Shown here: one piece after another, positions 1 to 5,295 of the stretch | Numbering within the stretch: the first letter of the stretch is position 1 | Layout of the letters: each line of letters opens with the position of its first letter | Origin: Micavibrio sp. UBA5703 | GTDB lineage: Bacteria; Pseudomonadota; Alphaproteobacteria; Micavibrionales; Micavibrionaceae | DNA length: 7,150 bases | Reading direction: 5' to 3' | NCBI GenBank assembly: GCA_002420015.1 | Contig: DIHF01000017.1 | Location: 15,299 to 22,448 of the forward strand | Notes under the pieces: generated by a model | What the model saw: only the letters and a program-made list of their open reading frames with translations | Databases searched by the model: none | Told to the model about the DNA's origin: nothing | Translations under genes and position numbers: made by a program

Positions 1-507
1 GCCATCGGAAAAGGCCATGCCGCCCGCGATGACGGGATCGTCTTCATCCTTGGCGGCGATATTGCGCTCCCAGAGTTTCTTGCCGTCACTGACCTGAAAG
101 GCCGAGAGTTTTGAATCCGTATCGAGAGTAAATATCCGCCCGTCGACGATGATCGGCTGCGCGGTCAGCGGCAATTCGTCGGTGCTGCCCTGGCCGATAT
201 CAACCGACCACACTTCGGCCAATTCCCCCTGGCCGAGATCGAGATGCTGCATGGTGTGGTTGGGATACCCGCCGGCCTGCGGCCAGAATTCATTGCGCCA
301 CGCCGCCGGAGCGATAAGCCCGTTTTCCTCAAGGACAGGATCTTCAGGTTCAAGCGATTGCGCAAGTTCAAGAACGGAAATGCGATCTCCTTCGAGCGGC
401 TTCTTTTCGTCGCTGTCGAACATATCGCCGACGCTCGAACACCCCGATACAAAGACCGGGAGAGAAAAGGCCAAAGTCAACGCCAGAAGATTGCGTTTCA
501 TCGTCAT
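1..507 (-). CDS. bamB: Outer membrane assembly lipoprotein, BamB-like PQQ beta-propeller (5' part only)
   Basis: Partial: 169 codons are visible and the gene runs off the left edge. BamB is the beta-propeller lipoprotein of the BAM complex, which folds outer-membrane barrels from the periplasmic side. The N-terminus is a lipoprotein signal: MTMKRN, a hydrophobic run, then a VSGC lipobox with the lipidated Cys at residue 23. After a charged linker come propeller-type strands: Trp-rich NEFWPQAGGYP, then AEVWSVDIG, QPIIVDGRIFTLD and GKKLWERNI. The alternation of a strand ending in W with a 'VDGRIFTLD' strand is typical of PQQ-like repeats. The ATG at 507 overlaps the stop of the upstream TPR gene as ATGA, which supports this start. 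An alternative ATG lies two codons in, at 501. An AAGG lies about 9 nt upstream. Family assignment is good. The BamB role rests on the lipobox plus the TPR_21 neighbour. The rest of the propeller is not visible. Confidence 0.85.
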   Translation of the reverse strand, partial: MTMKRNLLALTLAFSLPVFVSGCSSVGDMFDSDEKKPLEGDRISVLELAQSLEPEDPVLEENGLIAPAAWRNEFWPQAGGYPNHTMQHLDLGQGELAEVWSVDIGQGSTDELPLTAQPIIVDGRIFTLDTDSKLSAFQVSDGKKLWERNIAAKDEDDPVIAGGMAFSDG

Positions 508-1193
508 GATTTATCGCCTTCTTTGTCTTTTGTTGCGGCTTCGGCGGCGCGCAGCGCGTAAACATGGCTGAGGGCGCGGGCCTTGGTGATAAGGCTTTCC
601 GGCAATTGCTTTTCCGCCAGAACGGGTTCGAGCCGCGCCTGTGCCGCCGCGTAGTCGTTGCCTAAATGGGCAAGGATCGCCGCGGCCTCAAGATCGGCGT
701 GATAACGCCACGGGCTTTTTGCATTGGATGAAATCGGGGCAAGCTGCGCAAGGAAAGTATCTTTTTTCTGCGCGGCGTCTTCCTTGCCAAGGCCAAGGCG
801 TACGCTCATTAAAACCGCGAGGTCATGCAGCTCCGCCGGAATTTTGGAGTCCGCTGCGGCCTTCTCATAGAGGGCCAAGGCTTCATCCGTTTTTTTGTCG
901 TTCAGCAGGGAGCCAGCGGCTGTCATCAGCGCAACCCCGCGCAGGCCGGGACGCAAATCCTGTCCCGCTTTTTCAAGGGCGGCGGCCATGTCGTCTTCTT
1001 CGGCGGCGGCAAGAAGCGCGTCTGTTTGCTTGCCGTTGACGCTCTGGTTCCAGCTTTTCCAGCCTGCATTCGCACCTGTAGCAACGATGATGGCCACCAT
1101 CACGGCGATGATCGATCCGCCATGCTGTTGCCAGAGCTTTTCCAGCTTTTCCTGTTTGAGGGCTTCGTCGGCTTCTTCGAGTATGTCGACCAT
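504..1193 (-). CDS. Single-pass membrane TPR protein (TPR_21 / YfgM-like)
   Basis: 229 residues. The N-terminus is a short cytoplasmic charged segment (MVDILEEADEALKQEKLEKL) followed by one transmembrane helix at about residues 27-44 (SIIAVMVAIIVATGANAG). The rest is an Ala/Leu/Lys-rich helical domain that looks like degenerate tetratricopeptide repeats, for example DEALALYEKAAAD and NDYAAAQARLEPVL. This is the architecture of the TPR_21 family, whose E. coli member YfgM is an ancillary SecYEG/PpiD partner and is also encoded directly before bamB. The start is supported by an AAGGAA Shine-Dalgarno at 1200-1205, 6 nt from the ATG. Its 3' end overlaps the BamB-like gene by 4 bp, which implies translational coupling. 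A 60-bp gap separates it from the redoxin gene upstream, with no hairpin terminator in it, so the three may be co-transcribed. The role in the periplasm is inferred from the family. Confidence 0.85.
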   Translation of the reverse strand: MVDILEEADEALKQEKLEKLWQQHGGSIIAVMVAIIVATGANAGWKSWNQSVNGKQTDALLAAAEEDDMAAALEKAGQDLRPGLRGVALMTAAGSLLNDKKTDEALALYEKAAADSKIPAELHDLAVLMSVRLGLGKEDAAQKKDTFLAQLAPISSNAKSPWRYHADLEAAAILAHLGNDYAAAQARLEPVLAEKQLPESLITKARALSHVYALRAAEAATKDKEGDKS

Positions 1194-1253
1194 GTGAGGT
1201 TCCTTCTGTGTTCGGGGCTATCTTAATGATATTTCCCGGCTATTCCAGAATTA

Positions 1254-1814
1254 TTATGCGCCATCCCGCCACTTGATCGAACAGCCCATAGACGATGTTT
1301 GCTGCGCCGGGCCGCGCCCGGTTTGTGCGATTTGGGTCATGGCTTCGAGCAGCTCCGGTTTTGTCTGCGGATTGGCGGGGTCTTTACCGCTGCTGTCCAG
1401 CCGTCCCCGGTATTGCAAAACACCGTTACGGTCGAAGCCGAAGAAATCCGGCGTGCAAACCGCACCATAGGCTTTGGCGGTTTCCTGCGTTTCGTCGATC
1501 AGATAGGGAAAAGTAAACTTATGCGCTTTGGCGAATTTTTTCATGTTATCGAACGAATCGTCAGGGTAGTTTTCCGTATCATTGGCCATAATCGCGGCAA
1601 CGCCGATCCCCTTTTCCTGCAGGGCTTTGGCCGTTTGCGGCAGGCGGTCCATGATGCCCTTCACATAGGGGCAGTGATTGCAGATGAACATCACCAACGT
1701 ACCGTTTTTTCCCTTTATGTCGGCAAGGGTTAGGGTGCGGCCATCGACGTTTTTCAGTGAAAAATCAGGGGCATAAAAATTTTCCTGTTTTTGCGGGGTG
1801 TGGAGTAGAGCCAT
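1254..1814 (-). CDS. Thioredoxin-fold peroxiredoxin-like protein (AhpC/TSA superfamily, PRX_like1 type)
   Basis: 186 residues, complete. It starts with the redoxin pattern 'APDFSLKNVDGRTLTLADIKG', then the strand TLVMFICNHCPYVKGI with a CxxC (C45-N-H-C48) followed by Pro49. It has a GAVCTPDFFGFD segment (C120, then Pro122 preceding a strand), the RGRLD strand and a C-terminal MGCSIKW motif (C178). This set (CNHCP, VCTPDFF, GC.IKW) is characteristic of the PRX_like1 subgroup of thioredoxin-like proteins, which are putative thiol-disulfide oxidoreductases of largely untested substrate. No signal peptide is visible, so it is probably cytoplasmic. The start is supported by AAAGGAA at 1822-1828, 7 nt before the ATG. 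It is divergent from the small gene at 1857, with only about 42 bp between the starts. The reductase-versus-peroxidase role cannot be decided from sequence alone. Confidence 0.9.
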   Translation of the reverse strand: MALLHTPQKQENFYAPDFSLKNVDGRTLTLADIKGKNGTLVMFICNHCPYVKGIMDRLPQTAKALQEKGIGVAAIMANDTENYPDDSFDNMKKFAKAHKFTFPYLIDETQETAKAYGAVCTPDFFGFDRNGVLQYRGRLDSSGKDPANPQTKPELLEAMTQIAQTGRGPAQQTSSMGCSIKWRDGA

Positions 1815-1844
1815 GACAACATTCCTTTGGTCTGGGGGTGGTGC

Positions 1845-1857
1845 TACAATGTATATA
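1845..1857 (+). promoter_or_regulatory. Candidate -10 element immediately before the small gene
   Basis: TACAAT at 1845-1850 matches the TATAAT consensus at five of six positions and lies 6 nt before ATG 1857. The expected transcription start would therefore fall on or beside the start codon, giving a leaderless message, which fits the lack of a Shine-Dalgarno. The -35 position (about 1822-1827, TTCCTT) is poor. It would also overlap the Shine-Dalgarno of the divergent redoxin gene. Confidence 0.3.
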
Positions 1858-2192
1858 TGACCTTCGAAGTCATAAACAACCCGGAGTTTTTACGCCATTC
1901 CGGGTTTACGCAATCGGAATTCAAGCAGCTTGACGCGCTTTACTTGAGGGCGGCGGCGGCAAAGGTGCTGAATTACCGTAGTGTCGAGTGCGATTTCGAT
2001 GAGGGCGTGGTCAGCTATACTTATCATATTGCCGAAACCCAGCCTCCATATCTGCGCTTTGTCATCAGCAAGACGGGACCGCGCACGATTATGTATGAAC
2101 TTTTTCAGGCCAAAAAGGGCCGTATTGCAAAAAGCGGGGTTTTCTCTAGAGTAGTGCAGCGGTTGCAGGAAGAAATAGAGCAACTTTTATAA
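1857..2192 (+). CDS. Small uncharacterised soluble protein
   Basis: 111 residues from the ATG at 1857. I do not recognise the family. The protein begins MTFEVINNPEFLRHSGF and mixes predicted helices and strands: helix FTQSEFKQLDALYLRAAAAKVL at about 17-38, strands CDFDEGVVSYTYHI and PYLRFVISKTG at about 44-75, and a basic then amphipathic C-terminal helix ending in VVQRLQEEIEQLL. There is no signal peptide, membrane segment or Cys-based metal site. A longer form from TTG 1827 would add ten residues but has no better ribosome site. I prefer ATG 1857, although no Shine-Dalgarno is visible for it either. It ends 17 bp before the preferred icd ATG, so co-transcription with icd is likely. The regular predicted structure and close packing argue for a real gene. 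The function is unknown. Confidence 0.72.
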   Translation: MTFEVINNPEFLRHSGFTQSEFKQLDALYLRAAAAKVLNYRSVECDFDEGVVSYTYHIAETQPPYLRFVISKTGPRTIMYELFQAKKGRIAKSGVFSRVVQRLQEEIEQLL

Positions 2193-2193
2193 T
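2188..2193 (+). promoter_or_regulatory. Perfect TATAAT overlapping the stop codon before icd
   Basis: TATAAT at 2188-2193 contains the TAA stop (2190-2192) of the upstream small gene. A start site about 7 nt later would be at roughly 2200, giving icd a leader of only about 10 nt before ATG 2210. The only -35-like hexamer is TTGCAG (2163-2168), with a long 19-nt spacer. It could be an internal promoter or chance in an AT-rich junction. Confidence 0.3.
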
Positions 2194-2209
2194 ATAGCCG
2201 GTGCACGAA

Positions 2210-3421
2210 ATGGCCAAAATCAAAGTTAAAACGCCTCTGGTGGAGATCGACGGCGACGAGATGACGCGCATCATCTGGGCGTGGATCAGGGAGCGTTTGA
2301 TCCTTCCCTATCTCGATATAGATCTGAAATATTTCGACCTCTCGATCCAAAACCGTGACGCCACAGGCGATCAGGTTACCATTGATTCGGCGCACGCGAT
2401 TCAAAAATACGGCGTCGGCGTGAAGTGCGCGACCATTACGCCCGATGAAGCGCGGGTCAAGGAATTCAACCTTAAAAAGATGTGGAAGTCGCCTAACGGT
2501 ACGATACGTAACATATTGAATGGCACCGTGTTCCGCGCCCCGATTATCATGAAGAACGTGCCGCGCTATGTGCCCGGATGGGAAAAGCCGATCGTCATCG
2601 GCCGTCATGCCTTTGGCGACCAGTACAAGGCCACGGACATAAAAATTCCGGGGCCGGGTAAATTGAAACTCGTTTATCAGCCCGAAGGCGGCAAGGCCGA
2701 GGAATACGAAGTATTCGATTTCCCTTCCGGCGGCGTGGCGCTGGCCATGTACAACCTTGATGAGAGCATCGAGGGTTTTGCGCGTTCGAGCTTTAACTAT
2801 GCGCTTGGCCTTGGCTATCCGCTTTACATGTCGACCAAGAATACGATCCTCAAGCAATATGACGGGCGTTTTATCGAGATTTTTCAGCGTATCTACGATG
2901 CCGAATTCAAGAAACAGTTCGAGGCGAAGGGTTTGTTTTACGAACATCGTCTAATCGACGACATGGTGGCGCAAGCGATTAAATCAAATGGCGGGTTTGT
3001 CTGGGCCTGCAAAAACTACGACGGCGACGTGCAGTCGGATATCGTGGCGCAGGGTTTTGGTTCACTGGGGTTGATGACCTCGGTATTGCTCACGCCGGAC
3101 GGCAAGGCGGTCGAGGCCGAAGCCGCGCACGGCACGGTCACGCGCCATTACCGGGAGCACCAGAAGGGCAATCCGACCTCCACCAACCCGATCGCATCGA
3201 TTTTCGCCTGGTCGCAGGGGCTGCGCTACCGGGGAAGATTTGACAACAACAAGGATTTGATCCATTTTGCGGACGCGCTGGAAAAGGTTTGTATCGATAC
3301 GGTCGAAAGCGGCCATATGACCAAGGATCTGGCGCTTCTGGTCGGCAAGGATCAGAAATGGCTGACGACGGAAGCGTTTATGGATGTGATCGTCAAAAAT
3401 CTGGAAAAAGAAATTGGATAG
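2210..3421 (+). CDS. icd: NADP-dependent isocitrate dehydrogenase (eukaryotic-type, homodimeric)
   Basis: 403 residues from ATG 2210. It oxidatively decarboxylates isocitrate to 2-oxoglutarate with NADP+ in the TCA cycle, in the cytoplasm. Up to about residue 140 the sequence numbers in register with human IDH1 as I recall it. Substrate residues T77, S94, N96, R100, R109, R132 and Y139 are all present (SPNGTIRNILNGTVFR and GRHAFGDQYKATD). Further on are K210 (STKNT) and the metal-binding aspartates D250 (RLIDDMV), D273 and D277 (YDGDVQSD). The NADP-binding loop AAHGTVTRHYR has H307, R312 and H313, which marks NADP rather than NAD specificity. STNPIASIFAW is also intact. A GTG at 2201 would add three residues (MHE), but family members begin MAKIKVK, so ATG 2210 is preferred. 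No strong Shine-Dalgarno is visible. Length is normal and all the catalytic positions checked are intact. It is followed after 6 bp by the L,D-transpeptidase. Confidence 0.97.
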   Translation: MAKIKVKTPLVEIDGDEMTRIIWAWIRERLILPYLDIDLKYFDLSIQNRDATGDQVTIDSAHAIQKYGVGVKCATITPDEARVKEFNLKKMWKSPNGTIRNILNGTVFRAPIIMKNVPRYVPGWEKPIVIGRHAFGDQYKATDIKIPGPGKLKLVYQPEGGKAEEYEVFDFPSGGVALAMYNLDESIEGFARSSFNYALGLGYPLYMSTKNTILKQYDGRFIEIFQRIYDAEFKKQFEAKGLFYEHRLIDDMVAQAIKSNGGFVWACKNYDGDVQSDIVAQGFGSLGLMTSVLLTPDGKAVEAEAAHGTVTRHYREHQKGNPTSTNPIASIFAWSQGLRYRGRFDNNKDLIHFADALEKVCIDTVESGHMTKDLALLVGKDQKWLTTEAFMDVIVKNLEKEIG

Positions 3422-3427
3422 ACACAG

Positions 3428-4549
3428 ATGAATTTTAAGGCAGCATTGGTAACGTTGACTCTCGGGCTGGCCGCCGCGCAACCCGCGCTGGCGGGGTATG
3501 ACAAACCCTATATCGGCGAGATAAAGAAGTACAAGGCCAAGTACGAGGACACGTTTGTCCGTCTGGCCCGTGATAATAGTTTAGGGTATGTCGAGTTGCG
3601 CGCCGCCAACCCGGAGGCCGATCCGTGGATTCCGGGCGAGGGCCGCGAATTGATTTTGCCCTCGCGGCATATCCTGCCCGATGCGCCGCGAGAAGGCGTT
3701 GTCATCAATCTCCCCGAAATGCGGATGTTTGCCTATGTTAACGGCGATGAAGCCCCGGCAAGTTTCTCTATCGGGATTGGCCGCGAAGGTCTTGAGACAC
3801 CGATCGGGACGACGACGGTGGCCCGCAAGATGGAAGGTCCGATCTGGCGCCCGACGCCGCGTATGCGCGAGGAAGACCCGACGCTCAAGGAATCGGTAGG
3901 GCCGGGACCGGACAATCCCATGGGTACGCATGCCCTTTATCTGGGGTGGTCGCAATATGCCATTCATGGCACCGACAAGCCTTTCGGTATCGGCCGCCGC
4001 GTTTCAAGCGGTTGTATCCGCCTGTACCCTGAGGACATCATCACGCTCTATAACATGATCCCCGTCGGCACCAAGGTTACGGTTGTCAACCAGCCGCTCA
4101 AGCTGGCGTGGATTGGCGATGAGTTATATCTGGAGGCGCATACCGATATCGCGCAGGCGATTCAGATGGAGGAAACGGGTCAGATCACGCGCCAGAAGCT
4201 GACCGAAGCGGACCTGAAGCAGATTACCAAGGCCGCAGGGGAGTATCAGGACCGCGTGGACTGGGCCGCCGTCCGCAACGCCATCAGGGACCGTAACGGC
4301 TATCCGGTGATGATCGCCCGCCGCCCGTCATCCGGCGTTTCTGAGGCAAAGCCCCATGAAGAGCCCAAGGCGGAGCCGGTGCCGGAAGAGGAAATCAAGG
4401 CTGTAGAAGAACATGCCGACAAAGAACAGGAGCCGGAACAGGTTCAGGAACCCGCAGCGCAGGAAGAGCCAGCGCAAACGGATGGCGACAGCGAAGAAAA
4501 AGAGGCGGCCTATAACGACGGCGGAAAGAACAGCACGGTAAACCCGTAG
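3428..4549 (+). CDS. Secreted L,D-transpeptidase (ErfK/YbiS/YkuD family) with acidic C-terminal tail
   Basis: 373 residues. A Sec signal peptide (MNFKAALVTLTLGLAAAQPALA) is probably cleaved after A22. Residues about 29-82 form a LysM-like N-terminal region of the ErfK type (EDTFVRLARDNSLGYVELRAANP.ADPWIPG, then LILPSRHILPDAPREG). The YkuD domain spans about 90-222, with the catalytic signature YAIHGTDKP (H180) and RRVSSGCIRLYP (nucleophile C196, R198). These enzymes form 3-3 crosslinks in peptidoglycan or attach outer-membrane proteins to it, in the periplasm. Residues about 228-300 are a helical extension. Residues about 302-373 are low-complexity and rich in Glu, Pro and Ala, which is unusual. 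It lies 6 bp after icd with only a weak GGA as ribosome site, so it is probably co-transcribed. The 3' end overlaps the convergent membrane-protein gene by 40 bp. Family assignment is secure; the exact substrate is not. Confidence 0.94.
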   Translation: MNFKAALVTLTLGLAAAQPALAGYDKPYIGEIKKYKAKYEDTFVRLARDNSLGYVELRAANPEADPWIPGEGRELILPSRHILPDAPREGVVINLPEMRMFAYVNGDEAPASFSIGIGREGLETPIGTTTVARKMEGPIWRPTPRMREEDPTLKESVGPGPDNPMGTHALYLGWSQYAIHGTDKPFGIGRRVSSGCIRLYPEDIITLYNMIPVGTKVTVVNQPLKLAWIGDELYLEAHTDIAQAIQMEETGQITRQKLTEADLKQITKAAGEYQDRVDWAAVRNAIRDRNGYPVMIARRPSSGVSEAKPHEEPKAEPVPEEEIKAVEEHADKEQEPEQVQEPAAQEEPAQTDGDSEEKEAAYNDGGKNSTVNP

Positions 4550-4815
4550 GCGATCGGGATATAGACGGGTGCCCACAGGAACAGAAATTTCATTCTGCTT
4601 CTTACGAAGAAATAGGCCACCGAGAAAACAGCGCAGACGAACCATGTCATGATGGTTCCTTTGAAGAAAAATTCCTTGAAGTGTTCAATATCGAATGCGG
4701 GGTCGTCGGCGGAGATGATTCCGGTTGTCAGGCCGAACACGTAACAGATTCCCACACTGAAAAAACCAAGCAGGTTGCTGAGTAGAAACAATATCAGTCT
4801 GGGTATGTCGGTCAT
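4510..4815 (-). CDS. Small three-helix inner-membrane protein, family not recognised
   Basis: 101 residues from ATG 4815. The start is decided by a strong GGAGG at 4823-4827, 7 nt upstream; an in-frame upstream ATG at 4857 lacks such support. Three hydrophobic segments are visible: about residues 6-29 (RLILFLLSNLLGFFSVGICYVFGL), 52-72 (WFVCAVFSVAYFF region) and 77-97 (FLFLWAPVYIPIAYGFTVLFF). The first two are separated by an acidic, Phe-rich loop (DDPAFDIEHFKEFFFKG). The basic stretch VRSRMK between helices 2 and 3 suggests that loop is cytoplasmic. It has no enzymatic motif and I cannot assign a function. It converges with the L,D-transpeptidase, sharing 40 bp at the 3' ends. It lies downstream of a terminator that should isolate it from the lipoprotein gene, so it needs its own promoter. 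Confidence 0.75.
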   Translation of the reverse strand: MTDIPRLILFLLSNLLGFFSVGICYVFGLTTGIISADDPAFDIEHFKEFFFKGTIMTWFVCAVFSVAYFFVRSRMKFLFLWAPVYIPIAYGFTVLFFPPSL

Positions 4816-4847
4816 TCCGTAACCTCCGTAGTCAGCATAACAACCCC

Positions 4848-4876
4848 ATAATAGCAAAAAAGACTGTCCCGGTCAG
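4848..4876 (-). promoter_or_regulatory. Candidate promoter of the small membrane protein, overlapping the terminator
   Basis: On the minus strand, TATTAT (4848-4853; five of six matches to TATAAT) lies 17 nt from CTGACC (4871-4876; four of six matches to TTGACA). The -35 element falls in the loop and edge of the terminator hairpin. Predicted start is near 4841, giving a leader of about 25 nt that includes the GGAGG. The fit is reasonable but rests on motif matching only. Confidence 0.35.
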
Positions 4877-4888
4877 GACAGTCTTTTT
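4856..4888. terminator. Bidirectional rho-independent terminator
   Basis: AGACTGTCC (4861-4869) and GGACAGTCT (4876-4884) form a perfect 9-bp stem around the 6-nt loop CGGTCA. A run of A (4856-4861) precedes it and a run of T (4884-4888) follows, so it can end transcripts in both directions. On the minus strand it sits about 25 bp after the lipoprotein stop and should end that message. On the plus strand it could stop read-through from the L,D-transpeptidase, about 300 bp after its stop codon. Confidence 0.9.
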
Positions 4889-4911
4889 AATTTCTCGCTA
4901 ATGCAAAAAAC

Positions 4912-5118
4912 TTATTTGTTTTGTGCAGCGGAGAACGAGCGGTCAGCTTCTGCAGCGCGTGCAGGAGCAGCGCTTGCATCCTGTTCGCCACCGGCTGTAC
5001 GGTCGTCAGCGTAAGGAGCTGCGTACTCGTTCGAACCTGCGTCGCCACCGGCTGACTGGCAAGCGGCCAGAGACAGGGTCGATGCAACAACGCATAACAT
5101 CAAAGCTAGCTTTTTCAT
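4912..5118 (-). CDS. Small Ala-rich lipoprotein
   Basis: 68 residues from ATG 5118. It has a lipoprotein signal peptide: MKK, a hydrophobic core (LALMLCVVASTLSL) and lipobox LAAC with Cys20. Residue +2 is Gln, so outer-membrane sorting is plausible. The mature part is about 49 residues, hydrophilic and rich in Ala, Asp and Gly (QSAGGDAGSNEYAAPYADD, then an acidic/basic mix ending SFSAAQNK). No domain is recognisable. A 13-bp direct repeat, TCGCCACCGGCTG on the plus strand at 4985-4997 and 5042-5054, encodes the two AGG(D/E) motifs. The start is supported by GAGGA (5125-5129), 6 nt upstream. An in-frame ATG at 5193 would add 25 residues before the signal peptide and is less likely. It is followed by a strong terminator. 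The A-tract-rich upstream region suggests strong expression. Function unknown; an abundant structural envelope lipoprotein is one possibility. Confidence 0.82.
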   Translation of the reverse strand: MKKLALMLCVVASTLSLAACQSAGGDAGSNEYAAPYADDRTAGGEQDASAAPARAAEADRSFSAAQNK

Positions 5119-5295
5119 TTTTTGTCCTCGTATACGTTTATTAAAGTAAAACCAAATGAACAGGGAGCCGCGCCCCGCGGGGCAAGAATCCATATTCCTC
5201 GTCCCTTATACACAAGTGATTATAGTTTGCACACTGTTTTTGAAATTTTTTTTATTTTTTCTGTTTTTATTATTTGGAGCATATACCGCCAGGCT
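5119..5295 (-). promoter_or_regulatory. Promoter and leader region of the small lipoprotein
   Basis: On the minus strand there are two -10-like hexamers: a perfect TATAAT (5219-5224) and TATAAG (5205-5210). Neither has a good -35. Upstream, T-runs on the plus strand at 5237-5241, 5246-5253, 5255-5260 and 5264-5268 are A-tracts on the coding strand, spaced 8-10 bp, like an UP element or curved DNA. The leader of about 90 nt contains the perfect palindrome GCCCCGCGGGGC (5172-5183), a potential stable RNA hairpin. No T-rich terminator in the minus direction follows the amidase stop, so read-through from the amidase is also possible. Confidence 0.5.

Noticed and set aside
149..571. 140-codon plus-strand ORF at the left edge
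   Set aside because: It is antisense to the BamB-like gene, whose lipobox and propeller strands are clear. The product is Ser/Arg/Pro-rich with no family features.
641..1226. Overlapping plus-strand ORFs of 100-133 codons
   Set aside because: They are antisense to the TPR membrane protein, low-complexity and without ribosome sites.
1827..2192. Longer form of the small gene starting at TTG 1827
   Set aside because: It has no better ribosome site and would start within the Shine-Dalgarno of the divergent gene; ATG 1857 is simpler.
2105..2947. 280-codon minus-strand ORF opposite icd
   Set aside because: It lies antisense to the fully intact isocitrate dehydrogenase. Its product has no recognisable domain and is explained by codon bias of the real gene.
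5237..5268. T-rich run as a terminator of the amidase
   Set aside because: The T-runs are on the plus strand, whereas the amidase message is on the minus strand, where they read as A; no stem precedes them in the right orientation.
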